Positions 23,073 through 36,200 are shown, counted from the first letter of the stretch. The stretch: 64,000 bases of DNA from Mesocentrotus franciscanus (GCA_037976565.1 CP137675.1:3468369-3532368); one strand, 5' to 3'. Notes: generated by a model from the letters alone, not told the origin. A program made the numbers and translations.

Positions 23073-24387
23073 TTCTTTATTATGCATGGTATTATTTACC
23101 AAGGGGAAATTTAAGAAACTATTTTTTTTTTTCATTTGCAGATCAAGCATGCAATCTCTTGTACATAAAGAACTTCACCATTTTATTCCTAATTATTGAC
23201 ATATGGATACAGACAGTTATATCAATACATGTCAAGCATGATTTATAATTTGTTGATCTTAAGTTTTCATCAAATATCTTACTGCAGTCCGTAGCTCTGC
23301 TCTCTAGCACTGTTGACAGCATTAGCAAACTGGTCTATCTCCCTGGAAGCATTCTGCCTCTGAGCTTCAAGATCTCTCTTCTCTTCCATCAATGCAGTGA
23401 CTCGTCTTTCTCTCTCAAGCCTCTCCTCTTCAAACTGTGCCTGGTCCCTGTGGTTGCAACAAGAATTACAAAAAATTTACGGTTAACGACCTGTCATCTT
23501 CATAGTTCATTACGGCAAGTGAATGACCAAAATATGCAGCGCCTGATTATGTATCCCAGCTTGAAGTGTAAGTCTCGGGGATGATGTAAATTTCTTTAAA
23601 ATAATTTAAATTAAACTGAAATCTTGAGCCTCTCCCCTAAGGCTGTGCCTGATCCATGTGGTTGCAATATGAATTATATCATTAATACATGATTTACATT
23701 TCAATGCTTAACATTAAAACAAAAATCAACCCTTACTGCACATATGAGCCAGAAAACCTTTTTCATGACAAATTTTGATGCTCATTCTAAACTACTGAAA
23801 CTTTCACCAATACTGCTTTAACACCTTTCCTATAAAGACTTGCACATCTTCTGACACCAAGCACATGGATATCTAGTGTGCCATTTCTGATGAGTTGTAT
23901 AATTTTTAGAGGCTATCTGACAGTTCAAAATTTCTTTGTTGACAATGTTTAACAATTTTTCACTTTTGCCTTGTTGTGACTATCGTCTTGTAACGATCAT
24001 AGCACAAGATATCTCCAAAGTGAAGCTGTAGACACTTACCTTTCTTTTTCATCCTGAATTCTCTGCAAGATGTCATTTTTATCTGATTCTTCACTATGGA
24101 TCATTGTGGTTATTTGTTTGATCTCTCTCTGCCCAAAGAATACAAAAACAATATAAGTGTTAGTGCTGGATCAACATAGGCAATGCACATGTAGTGACCC
24201 AATTTCCTGGGAAGGATGAAAACATTTGCCTGATTAAAGGTTCAAAGAATAAGAAAGAATGTGCCACAAGCAATATGGTCACAATATGGCCAACAAATTT
24301 GATTCCCAGATTAATTCCTGAGTTCTGGATTTATACATCCCATTTGTTGGGTAACTTTTTGAGACAGTCATTCCACATTTTTGGATT

Positions 24388-24650
24388 TGCTGCGGCACTA
24401 ATGTCCTTTGGCAAGACATTGATCTACATTTGCCACTCTACACCCAGGTGTTAAATGGGTACCCGGTAGGATGCGAAAGCCAATGTAGTACGCTTTATAG
24501 CAATTTGAGCTTAGAAGCTCTTGCTGGAATGCTCCCCAGGGAGTTGAGAAAGTGCATACATTGTGTGCGGGCAAGCCAGAATCCGATGACCGGGGGTAAT
24601 AGAAACTCGGACTTGCCGATGTATTAAGCGCTATATAAACAGAAATATTA
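24388..24650 (+). mobile_element. SINE-related sequence without tRNA head
   Basis: It begins in the body region (gcggcactaatgtcctttgg) shared with the SINE at 18514, then diverges into a longer 3' part ending aagcgctatataaac. It lies in the copy 1 intron between exons 24968 and 24040. Confidence 0.65.
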
Positions 24651-25322
24651 TGAGTAGAAAGCAAAAATTTCTGTGCACACTGCATCCATTTTGTTACACG
24701 ACCATATTGCGTTTGATGCCAGGAATTCTAAAAAGGAAAATAAACTTTACAATCCCTATTAAAATTGGAAACAAGTTGAGAAGTTCAAAAATTGCTTTAC
24801 AAGCAAAATTTGTCAACAAAGTTCCTTACCATGTACATTGTTTTTTTTTTTACTATTACATGTTATTAGAATAATCTAGCATTAGAAGTAAATATTATTG
24901 TTGCAAAAGTGAAGACGATGATCAATGTTGCCCTTAAAAAATCCCTGAGATAAATTCTGGTACATACCTCCAGAGTTTTGACAGTCTTTTTTAGTCTCAG
25001 TACATTGTCTTTAGCTGTGTCATGTTGCGGGGATAGATTCTCAAGTCTCTGTCTCAAGGCTTCTCCTTGGCTCTGGATCTGGGCATGCTTTTCTTCTGCT
25101 TTCTTCACATTAGTCTGCAAAGCGAGAAGATAGAAATGAAAACATTTACATTTTCTCTTAATTTTGCATTTGATGGTGTCATACTCCGGAATTTGAAGGA
25201 AACAGACGATTTTTATTTTTTTTTGTTTCTCCCCTGAACAGTGTGCTAATTACAAGAGTGACTTTAAGTCTTTCTGAAACGAGCGCGCGGGCGAGCGAGC
25301 CATATCGGAGCCGGAGAAATGG

Positions 25323-25340
25323 GGGTTAGGGTTAGGGTTA
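25323..25340 (+). repeat. Short interstitial telomere-like run
   Basis: Three GGGTTA units in direct succession (the animal telomere repeat), 45 bp past the point where copy 1 loses homology with copy 2. Confidence 0.8.
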
Positions 25341-25962
25341 ATAAAATAATAGGCTATTCGGGGGCCGGGGGCTAATGCCGCTTATCTGATACTAAAGAAT
25401 GCACATTTTGATGCATTAATCCAGAGTGCGTTTGTACTAAGATTAACTTGGGTGACTGCGGTACAGTAGTTTCTATCATTAAACTTCTTTCAAACATGGA
25501 GAGAAAGAATTTGTAGACTAACATTTACGATTTACCCGCCTTTTGCACGTACATAGCCTATAATGCTAATTAAGCGGTGTCAGTTAAAATTGTTCCATTT
25601 GATAAGCCTATTGGTAGGCCTACAAGGTAAATCTGCTAAACTTTCTGAACATATATAATGTATGTATATTATGGGACGAGTTTGACGAGATTTTTAATGA
25701 ATCGCGACCCCGGCGACCCCGAAAGTGACTTGTGCATCGTAAAGCTAATAGTATGGAGTATACTGAAGGCAATTTTATCATTATAACCCTTTCATTATTG
25801 AAATAAATTTTGTTTGGATCATAGTTACGGGTGATCACCGGGATAATTTTGACATAACCTATAGGCCCTAGCTATAGGGAACAATTTAGTCGCTAGCTCC
25901 CTTCGCTGGTCCCCCCTCACTGAAAATATATGTTACGGGGTTAGCCAAGTTGGAATATGCCC

Positions 25963-25998
<36 letters not shown>

Positions 25999-26566
25999 TT
26001 CTCCCCCTCCCCCTCTTTAGTATAGCTGTCTCTATTTCCATATGTCTGTCTGTTGATCTGTCTCTTTCTCTCCCTCCCCCTCTTTCCAATCCTTTCTTTT
26101 TCCCTCTCCAGCGCCCCCTCCACCTCCGCTGCCTCGGAACTGGTAAACTTCTGTAACTAATATTGTACGTATAAACGATAATGGTAGGCCTATATAATCC
26201 TATGGTAATATGAACTATAATTCTTGATTACACTTTGACAAACTTTAGATAATGGCCCAATATCAATTTTAAAAGAGAAAATGTCATGAAGCTGTTATTG
26301 TTTTCGTAAAAGTATTTCTCCCTCGGTCTGCAAATAGTCGACTTACCTATATTTATCTTTTGTATTCGTCATCACACGCAAGCAGTTAGGCCTATATACT
26401 CTGACGAAAAGAAAGACAAACAACAAAGGTCGAACAAAACTGTGAATGGAGCTGGGTTTGTAAAGCTATAGGGTACATAATTATGCTTGTAATCACTGTG
26501 ATTGTAATTTCATTATCATTGAAAGTCATCACAAAATTGTTCTGCCGCAATTCAGTCTCTCTCTTT

Positions 26567-26601
<35 letters not shown>

Positions 26602-26760
26602 TATCTATCTATATTATCTATCTATCTATCTGTCGATCTATCTATCTATCTATCTTCTAACCCATCTACCAATTTGGAGTCTATCTCTCAATCTGCAGGC
26701 TATCTACGTATCTATATCTATCTACCTTTCTATCTATAGTACCTATCTATACAGTGCGTC
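26567..26760. repeat. AATC and ATCT tetranucleotide repeats
   Basis: (AATC)n at about 26567-26600, followed by imperfect (ATCT)n to 26760. It lies in the spacer between the duplicated units. Confidence 0.9.
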
Positions 26761-29700
26761 CCAGAAAAAACGAAACCGAGAATTATCGATGTTTTATCAT
26801 AACTTAATCGCATTTATAATTAATAAATGACACATACTTGTAAAGCTTAGATCATCCTCTTTCATTTGATGCAACTCATATGATGCATATTTCACGCATG
26901 AGTGACAAAAAAAAAAATTGGAGAGAGGAAACCAAAAAGTCATTTGGCGGGCGGTATCTGAATTTCAAAGAGAAAATCACATTTCTAGAAAGTTCAATTT
27001 CTGACCTTTCATATGACACCTCAATCAGGAAAAATGAGCCAGGAATAACAAAGTTCTGTTTGTTTAAAGTAATGCTTGCATTTCCATAATTTGATTAAAC
27101 GAGTTCGTTTTCACTGGCTGCCTGCCGTAGCAACAAACAGAGTTGACAAAAGACTTAACTCCGTTTCGTTGACGATCAGCCATGCATCAAGTCTTTCGTC
27201 TTTTTTGTATTTTGTATACAAATTTCCTTATTCCATTGTGTTTTAAATTCTTCCCTCTAAATTATACGTCTTTCTCTACTGTTACGGTTTTTACATCTAC
27301 AATGTTTATTTTACCAGGAACCTATAATATACAAGCACTGCTTTTTAATAGGTTACTCACATTCTACTTAACCCATTATATGAATTGTGAATCATTGAGA
27401 CGTGCTCATATACAACATGTATTGTATAATTTTTTATTTTATATGTATGTCTATATTTTTTGTAAAATGTGGAACAAATAAACTTGAAACTATATATCCA
27501 TCTACCAAATTGGTAGATAGGCTTTATATCGAAGATATTATAAAGAAACGAATTCCTAAAAGTGCAAGAAAGAAAGGATAGAAAACTATCACACCAAGAC
27601 GTTCAGAAAATAATGAGCCTATACTGTATGCATTAAAAAATGGAGGAAAAAAAACGTCACCAAAGAAAAAAAGGAAGAAGAATATTTCTGACATATACAT
27701 ACCTTTTGAAAAAAGGACATTTCCTCCAAAGGCTTGCCATGGCGGAAGGCTCCTGTGTAAGCGACCAGCAAACTCCAGATAAAAACGCACGGTGTTCTAC
27801 CTCACAAAAAAGAGCTACTGTTTATAATCAAGTTCACATCAAGGACACGCTTTTTTATCTACACCTCCCCGATAAAACTCGTAGAGGCCCTCAAAAACTA
27901 ACTTCCTCAAAAAAGTCAATGGAAGTTAATTAATTGTGTCTGCTTTTCACCACGCGGTGTTTATACACTCCTAAGAGCGTTTCGTCTATTCAAAGCCTGC
28001 AGAAAGGCGTTAATTGTGTTTAAAATGATAGGGAACGCCCTTCTGGCTCTCAGCAGACGGTTTGATATCTATAGAGATGGATAGAAAGACATTGTGTGTG
28101 AGATCGTGAGCGTCCATGGGGTTGTCCGATGTTCGACCCCGTGTTCATCCTAGCATTACCCGTGACCTGGCCGAGTCAGACAACCGTATCATAATTCCCT
28201 TTGTCTGTGCTTAGACCTAGCGACTCTTAGTCCACCATTCGTGCGTGGTGCGTAGACCCCAGGGCATACATTTTATTGATAAAACGTGAAAATAATAATG
28301 ATCGATGTATGCTCGATTTAGCATATTCCGACTAAATAGAGAACGAGCATTTTTGTCAATGTATCTGTTTTTGTGAGAGAAGAATGAAATAGTTTCACCA
28401 TCATTCCGACAGGGTTTCGTTTTGTTCAACGGAAAATCTTATCAGTGAATCATAAGAAATATGCTAATGAAAGAAATAATATAATTGGTTCTTAGCAGAA
28501 ACCCGGCATGTTTTGGTGAATAGACTTGCACGTTTTATCTCTTTGAGTACTTTCAACAAGTATGAATAGGAACTACCACTCAAATATTTTTATATAGGCA
28601 AAACATATTAAACTCAGGTTAGAAATCGAGGGCAGAAGTTCACTTCGTTGTATTTTACAAGAGTAACTCGTCATACCAATGCTAAAAATGCCATACTACT
28701 TCTTCCTTTGATTTCATATTCCTATGGACTAAAAGTTTTCTCGACCTTGATAATCATTCTATAATTATAGATGCCAAATTATACCCATATACCTTGGTGA
28801 ATTGGTGTGGGAGGGGGAATAGTGAAGCACAGCCAGCCCGTGCCCTCATTTTATGTCTCTATTGACATATCCTTTTTTGCCATTATCTGAAAGTTCTTTA
28901 ATCTAATCTAATGGCTTCAGAGAAATACAGTGTCAACTCTCAAGTGCTCTGTTGGGTTAATCTTTTCTCACTTGTTCTCTTTCTCCCTTTCTCCTTCTTT
29001 CTCCCCTCGTTTCATATCACATTAAATAACATCTCCCAATCTTAATTGCAACTTTGACTTGTCTATGTACTAATTTGCCTATCAGACATTTTACACTGGA
29101 AATTAATTCCCATCTTGCTCATCCCTAAATATCATATAAAAATGGGAACCTTGTTGGTACATGTAGCAAAGAATATATGCCCAAATGCATGCCTCTGCAT
29201 TCATTTCAGTATGAAAATCTCTTCTAACAAAACAAATGTGATTGTTTATCAATTGAGCTCCACCCCTTGCTTCACTCTCCCTCCACCCCCCTCTCTCTCT
29301 CCTCCTCCTCTCTCTCTCTCCACCTCTCTCTCTTTCTCTCTCATTTTCCATTAAGTTCAATACTCTACAGATGTAACACTATTCTCAGTTTAGTAGGTGA
29401 AAAAGAACTTTTAATATAGTTTGTGAAAGACTCTATGAACTTATTGCATGTTTTTGCCACATTCATCACTAAGTGTAGTCATATTATTAACATTAAAATG
29501 ACCAATGTTACTTTATGTAATGCATTTAAAGGCTGGAATAAAATATGTACTTCTAATGTACATCAATAAGGAAATAAAAAGCAATGTCTGGTCAGCAGAA
29601 AAAGACAAATAACTTAGATATACCAAGGCATAAAGTGTATGCCTAGAACAAGAAAGACGTACATGTATGTTCAATAGCTAGCTTTTAATAGAGTAGCAAA

Positions 29701-30442
29701 ATATTACAGATGTTCTGCTCTTGGTTCTGGAAGAATAATGGGAGGGGGAGAAGGCACTTGAGGTTCTTGCATTCATTTTCTACACATGTCTTGCTTGCTC
29801 AAATTCATGTATAATCCAGATTTTTATCCTCCTATATTCTTTATTTGGAGGGGGTTGAGCACAATTTTTTTTTTGGCACCCGAAAATGTTTTTCCCCTAC
29901 GGGAAGGGTTATTTTTTTTTTCACCGTCAAGCCAAGTATTGTATGCTATTCATGTGTATTGTTTGAAATCAGAATTAGATTGAGAAACATGCATACCATC
30001 GTGTAAACAAAATTAACCTGCAGCCTAATCAGACTACGCCAAGGGATGGATAATCAAACAAGACTGACCTCATGATTCAAATATGCATTCATTAGTAGCA
30101 GAACAATTGCGTCATAAGGTTAGCCAATCTCTTATGATTTTATTCATGTGAACTTAAAGCTCTCTCTGGAGCATGGCCAGCAAAGTTACGTATCATATTT
30201 ATCCAATGCTCATGGACATCAAAGAAGGTTTTTGACAGTTTCATATTACAACTTACACATTGCATTGCATATTTAACTTACACCAAACTGCACTTTAAGC
30301 ATCAGATGGCATTCATAATACAACAATTAAGTGTCACATGGAAAATCTACACAGATAGGCTCAAACACTTCATCTAACTTGGCACTCTGCCAGACCTGTT
30401 TAATAAATTCATATTTCATCAAAAGATTTTACAATCAGTAGG

Positions 30443-32255
30443 CAGTGGCGGATCCAGGAATTTCTTGCCGGGGATGGCACAAAATTGCATGGGGTGAAAT
30501 ATATGAAAAACGATGGAGCGAGGCGTCAGAGGCAAGGGAGCGGAGAGACCAAGCGGGGGTGGGTCTGGGAGGGGTCAGAACCCCCTCCCTGAGTAGGAAG
30601 CATTTGCACTTTTAGAACCACATTAGGTGCATTTTCAGGCATTTTCAGGCAATATGACGTAAAATTGCTTTCTCCAACCCCCTCAAAGAGTAGGGATCCA
30701 GGGGCGGATGATGGGATCTAGCTTTTTGCTAAGGGGGTTGACCCAATGACGACACGGAGCATCGTCCATGAGCCGCGAAGCAGCGAGGCGATATTTTTTT
30801 TGTTGTTGCTATTTTGAACCCACGTAAGTGATGTTTTCCTGGCATCTACTGACATAATGGAGACCATAAAAAGCAGTGCATGACAATTACGTCTTTTTAA
30901 ATCAAGTAACAGTTTAAGGGGGGGTTGACCCAAAGACGATGCAGAGCATTGTCCACGAGCCGCGTAGCGGCGAGGCAATTTTTTGGGGTGCTATTTTGAA
31001 CTCCCGTAAGTGATGTTTTCCTGGCATCTATATACTAACACAATGGAGACCATAAAAAGCAGTGCATGATAACGTCTTTTTAAATCAAGTAACAGTTTAA
31101 TGGGGTTCGACGACCAAATGACGATGCGGAGCATCGTCCACGAGCCACGAAGTCCGAGCCGCATAGCGGCGAGGCGATTTTTTTTTTTGGCTATTTTGAA
31201 CCCCCGTAAGTGATGTTTTCCTGGCATCTACTAACACAATGGAGACCATAAACAGCATTTCATGATAACGTATTTTTAAAATCAAGTAACAGTTTGAGGG
31301 GGGTTAGACCCAATGACGATGCGGAGCATCGTCCACAAGCCTCGAAGTCCGAGCCGCATAGCGGCGAGGCGATTTTTTGTTGTTGGTATTTTGAACCCCC
31401 GTAAGTGATGTTTTCCTGGCATCTATATACTAACACAATGGAGACCATAAAAAGCATTGCATGATAACGTCTTTTTAAATCACTTAAGTAACAGTTTAAG
31501 GGGGGTTCTACCCAATGATGATACGGAACATCGTCCACGAGCCGCAAGGTCCGAGCCGCATAGCGGCGAGGCGATTTTTTTTAAAACCCCCTAATCCCTC
31601 CCCTCCCCTCCTCCCCATAGATCCGCCACTGGGATCTTTTGCAAACTGGAAGCAATAAGCATTACATGTAGGCAATGGAAAAAGTGCTTGCGAAACGGAT
31701 AGAAACTTTGTGGTAGGCTCTTCGCGGCCACAGGGATGACAGAAAATAATATGACAATGAAACCAGCAACTGTGGCAGGATTAATGGCGGGACAATCTGC
31801 ATGCTGAAAGAGCACTTAGAATAGGTATATCGGAAAATGAAATCAAGACTAAGTTATAAGTTATAAGTTGGAAGTTATAAAGGAGAAAAATCTTTGGTAT
31901 TAGTCATGTTCGACTTAAAATTGCATGCCCCCGCCCCTTACCCGGTAAAAAAACACCTTCTTATAATATCATCCCCTTTCTTTCTTTTCCCTTCTCATTA
32001 TTCTCCTTTTCCCCTTTTCTCTCCTCCGTCTCCGCCTTTCTTCTTTTCCCGCCTTTTCTCTCCTCTCTCTTCCTCTTTCCCCTCCTTTTTCTCCTCTCCC
32101 CTTTTCTTTCCTCCCTCTTTTCTTCTTCTTTCTCTCTTCCCTTTTTTTTCTTTTTCCTCTCCTTTTTCTCAGTTTTCCCCTCCTTTTTCTCCTTTTTTTT
32201 TTTTTGGCCGGGGGGGCACGTGCCCCCTGTGCCCCCCCCCCTGGATCCGCCACTG
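30443..32255. mobile_element. hAT-like non-autonomous element, outer (copy 2)
   Basis: Perfect 16-bp inverted ends CAGTGGCGGATCCAGG ... CCTGGATCCGCCACTG, flanked by agtagg on both sides. Copy 1 has the empty site (atcagtatgatact near 1327). The right third is pyrimidine-rich low-complexity DNA. No transposase is visible. A second element with related ends lies inside it. Confidence 0.8.
30699..31631. mobile_element. Inner nested element with tandem units
   Basis: The left end CAGGGGCGGATGATGGG and right end ATCCGCCACTG resemble the outer element's termini; ggatc flanks both ends. The core is about four to five units of 190-240 bp containing aatcaagtaacagtttaa, ggagcatcgtccacgagccg, tagcggcgaggcga and taagtgatgttttcctggca. 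Confidence 0.65.
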
Positions 32256-32681
32256 AGTAGGATACCACTGTGAGCTTCTGTTGATGAAATATTTCGTATT
32301 AAAACTTACCATAGACATTAGCCATTTTGTACACATGTAAAATACATCACAGTTGTATCAATCACACAGAGTTAAATACACCACAATGTATCTAGCTGTT
32401 AAAAGTATCAAAAGTTGCATCACAGTGATTTTTTCCTTTTTATATTGTATTAAATGGGTCATACCTGGTTATAAGTTTCTAATAATGAGTAATTACGTAT
32501 TCAACCTTTATTTAATTTCATTTTTTTACACGATATCTCCCCTTTAAAAGATTAAGAGTTTTACTTGAACTATGTCACATACAATATATTCTGGTCACAT
32601 TCAGTTATTGTTTTATACTAAAGCTTGGACAAAGTGATCACTGCTACAGATAATAACAATGCTTTCTTTCCTATTCTTCAG

Positions 32682-32874
32682 AAAATTCATCCAATTCTGA
32701 TGATTTTTGGGAAGTTCCAAATCAAAAGTCCTGACTTTCCTCAAACTTATCAACCTGAAATCGTAGACCTGGCTCATAGAGCCCATTTCTGTCCTGACAG
32801 GTTTGACTCTCACATAAAGTTTGGCCTCAAGACAAGTACCAGCCTTAGCAAAGTCCACTTCAGATATCCTCATG
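32682..32874 (+). CDS. Possible plus-strand exon of an unidentified gene convergent with SMC6
   Basis: The segment has a strong acceptor (ttcctattcttcag) and a good donor (ATG|gtaagc), with a single open frame across all 64 codons between them: KIHPILMIFGKFQIKSPDFP ... HIKFGLKTSTSLSKVHFRYP. The other two plus frames are closed. I do not recognise the protein. A compatible last exon may lie at 33098-33159. The minus strand is also open here, so chance is possible. Confidence 0.35.
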
Positions 32875-33052
32875 GTAAGCTATTGAATCAGATCTCACTA
32901 GTATTAAGCCACAGATCCACACTGAAAATCTACTTGATTATTGCTCAAAAGAGAGATTCCTCATCTCTCTAATACAGTTTGTAGTGTACAAGTACTGGCA
33001 AGTCTAATTTGAATGCGTTCACATGTGTCCATTGTTGCAAAGTAATGTGCAA

Positions 33053-33248
33053 TTATTTTCCTGTGAAACTCCTTGTCACAGACTTACAAGGCACTAGGTG
33101 ATGTTCCTTCTGTCCCATCGCGATTTTGCTACTCTCCCTCTTCCATCGTATCATCTTGAGTGGCATCCGGTTCTGCTGTGATGTAACCTTGGTTCCTCTC
33201 GGGTCGAGAAGTTGAATTATGCGTACAGACGGCTTTGGGGTGATCTTG
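33053..33248 (-). CDS. SMC6: SMC6 copy 2 terminal exon with frameshifted C-terminus
   Basis: The exon follows acceptor cacag and joins in phase to 34260-34357, reading S-KITPKPSVRIIQLLDP. There one base is missing relative to copy 1 (gacccgag here, gaccctgag there). Copy 1 keeps the family-like DPERNQG at this point; copy 2 switches frame to RGTKVTSQQ, passes the ancestral stop at 33129-33131 and ends at 33053-33055. The protein gains about 26 residues and loses the acidic tail. This could be a tolerated change, since the tail lies beyond the ATPase fold, or a base-calling error. Confidence 0.75.
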
Positions 33249-36200
33249 CTGTGAAAGACAAAAGAAAGCAAACCTCCCATTAAGACCTAAATTACAGATA
33301 AAGTTCAGTTCTGGTTCGAGTATCACAAGTTGCCTCACAGTCATGTTTGGTCATGCAATTGCAATGTGAAAGAAACCATGGAAGCGATTGGATGATAAAT
33401 CATGTAGCACTAATTATTGGTGTATACTGTAAGGTTTTGGAATCATCAAAATGATAAGAAATTGGCTCAGTCTTGCCAAGAGTCATAAGCACTGTACACA
33501 GAAATGTGTATATGGTACTACTCAAACATGTGGCATGAAAGTTGTGGTCCAAAACCTTTTAACTTTAGCTGTTTCTTGTAATATGTCAAAAATGAGGGAT
33601 TTGAATAGCCATCCTTTTCAGCTAACATTTTTTCTTTGATACCCTTCCACACTAACATAAAATGAATGAAAAAGCTCACAAATTATTTTTCACCTTTCCC
33701 AGAATTCAACCTTCTCTTTAAAGCCAAGGCTTATTAACTGATGCTTCTGATGATTGCTAAATAACATTATCTATGGATCAACACATAATCTAGATGCACA
33801 ATAAAACTAAGCACCACATACATTATACCTTTGGTGGAATTCAGTTGTCAACAGCATAGTAAATAACTATTAAAAGTGCCGGAGTTAATAAATTATTTAC
33901 CAAGAATGGTGGAATGCAATAACTGAGTGAATGTGTCCACAAAGAAGAAAAAATGCACCAAATGCACCCATGAACACATACTAGGAGGGATTTTATTACA
34001 CCCTAATGTAAATTGATCAATGATTTCTGACGAAATAATCCAGAACATAATAATAGTAATAATATTTGAATCTTGTATAGCGCATATCATGTTATAACGT
34101 ATCTATGCGCTTCCAAATTAAGAGCTTTGGAAATTATAACCCAGGCTTTAGCAGGGCTGCCATTACGGTGCTCTAGTATTTCAAGGAATTAATTCCTGCC
34201 AGGTACCCATTTACCTCACCTGGGTCGAGTGTGGCAAATGTAGATTAATGGCATCTTACCTCATATCATGTGGAGTAAGGAAAATAAACTGACGGATTGG
34301 TTGATCTACGGCACACTGTAGCAACAACTCAATGCAGAACTTTCTATTTATCATGTCCTGAGAAGAAATGAATAAATTGTCAAATTAATTATATGTAAGA
34401 TTATGTGAGCAGAGACAAAGGAAAGGGAAAAGAGAAACAGGGGGGTGGTGGTGGTGGAAAATTTGAGTGTGTGAGAAAGCGATAGAGAGAGGGAGAGAGA
34501 GAGGGTTGTGAGAGGGAGAGGGAGAGGGAGCAGGAGGAGAGGGAGGAGAGCGACAGGGAGGAGGAGAGCGAGAGGGAAAGAGAGAGAGAGAGTCTCTTAA
34601 GAACCTTAATTACAGAACAAGTGAACATATTGTAGACTATGATTAGGGCATTTGATAGTTATTGCAGTAGCGCACCGATTATGTAATGATAATATAGAAA
34701 CAATGGCCTCGATCGACATGTGCAAAAAAGAAAAGAAATAAAGAAAGAAATAAAGAAAAGAAAAGAAATAAAGAATAAAATAAAGAAAGGAAAAAAGAAA
34801 GTCAGAATAAAAAAAAATAGAGCTTACTGGTTGTTTGAGAATTGTTGGACAGCTCCTGTAGAACCGACTATCCCTTGGGACAGAACAAACAAACTTGGCC
34901 ATTACATATGGGTGACCATTCCATACAACTTCTGGAGGACCCACTTTCCCTTGGGACAGAACAAACAAACTTGGCCATTACATACGGGTGACCATCCCAT
35001 ACAACTTCTGTAGAACCCACTACATATGGGTGACCATTCCATACAACTTCTGTAGTACCCACTTTCCCTTGTGACAAAATGAACAAACTTGGCCACTACA
35101 TATTGAATTGAATTGAATTGAATTGAATTGATTTATTGTCCATAAAAATGGAAATTTTTGCTCACTGGTACAGGTGTATTAATGTACACAATTATACAAA
35201 TTTTAAAACATAATAACAACATAACATCAATGGCGTTACATCCAACAATATGAGCGACGTCCCACATCCAGGCACCTCACAATTCAAACGTAAATAGGGA
35301 ACACGGAAATCTGTATCAGATAAGCATGATAAGTACAATGTGATTGCTTACCTAGGAAATGGAGGAAAGCAATACAATAGAACAATTATGTCTACAATAC
35401 TTGCCCTCGTTTTACCCTACTGTTGTAAATATGAATCGAATCCGGCACAAATGAACGTCTGAAGCGCTCCCGCCTAGTGTGGGGAACGCAGAGGCGAATT
35501 CCTGATCGGTTAAAATTATGATTATGGAACAAAGGATGTGTTGGGTCTTTCATAATACATGTACGTGTTACCTTCAGCAAACTACGATCAACATATATAT
35601 TGTCTAAACTGGGCAATTCCAAACCGATGATGCGCTGAGCAATTTTCCTTATTCTTTCAGTTTTCTTTTTGCTAGCACATGTCACATTACCAAAGTAACA
35701 AGTAAGATTGAAAGTCAAGATAGACTGAATGATTGATTTATAGAACAGAACAAGAAGTGTCTTGTCTATTTGCAGTTTCTTAAGTTGTCTAAGGAAATAA
35801 AGCCTTTGATTTGGTTTCTTCTGAATAATGTTAACATTTTGTGACCAGTCCAATTTACATGATATAGTAGTGCCAAGATTTTTGTACTCGCTAACCTGCT
35901 CGACTACGGAATCGTGAATAGAAAGGGGTGCATGATCAACTACAGTTCTCTTACGAAAATCCAATTTGATTTCCTTCGTTTTTGCCACATTAAATTGTAA
36001 GTGGTGACTGTCACACCATTCAGCAAACTGTTGGATCAGTGAAAAATAACATTCAGTATTATCATCTGAAATATACTGTGTAATCACCGTATCATCGTAT
36101 TTAATTATAGAGCAATTGTCGTCAGTGCTCACGCAATCATTAGCGTAAATGGAAAAGAGCACCGGGTATAATACACATCCCTGAGGTACACCAGTACTGA

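Larger units (their letters stand above)
2199..25114 (-). pseudogene. SMC6: SMC6 copy 1: 5'-truncated, frameshifted duplicate
   Basis: Sixteen exons match copy 2 one for one: 24968-25114, 24040-24128, 23283-23447, 21287-21465, 20606-20784, 19642-19752, 17988-18189, 16802-16961, 13647-13877, 12441-12578, 10855-10973, 10272-10370, 9232-9394, 8376-8534, 6825-6922 and 2199-2319 (or 2323). The exon matching 62270-62350 and everything upstream is missing, because homology to copy 2 stops at about 25278. Five coding indels break the frame: +4 near 18144, +4 near 18048, -1 in 10272-10370, +4 at 9291-9294 and +4 at 2312-2319. The first shift leads to a stop a few dozen codons later, inside the hinge. 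Splice sites still look intact. I infer a non-functional paralogue. Sequencing error is unlikely for four separate 4-bp insertions, but an assembly artefact or an unmerged haplotype is not excluded. Confidence 0.85.
1..25278. repeat. Segmental duplication, unit copy 1
   Basis: The unit aligns in the same order and orientation with 29752-62042, exons and introns alike, at roughly 90-96% identity by eye and interrupted by insertions private to one copy. The right boundary is sharp: both copies share gtctttctgaa, then copy 1 continues with acgagcgcgc and copy 2 with ttgttatc. The left boundary lies at or before position 1. Confidence 0.85.
25279..29751. other. Spacer between duplicated units, no gene recognised
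   Basis: The spacer does not match the duplicated unit. It holds a short TTAGGG run (25323-25340), CT and ATCT microsatellites, a sequence starting cagtgcgtcccag (26753) that resembles a transposon end, and AT-rich sequence ending in a retroelement-like aataaacttgaaac (about 27475). Open frames here are short and show no domain I recognise. Confidence 0.5.

Noticed and set aside
25323..25340. A chromosome end
   Set aside because: Only three telomere-like units with unique sequence on both sides; at most an interstitial tract.
26753..27090. A DNA transposon starting cagtgcgtcccagaaaaaac
   Set aside because: The left end looks transposon-like but I found no matching inverted right end or target duplication.
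31969..32268. Lys/Arg-rich 99-residue ORF
   Set aside because: It is a translation of pyrimidine-rich low-complexity DNA inside the outer hAT-like element.
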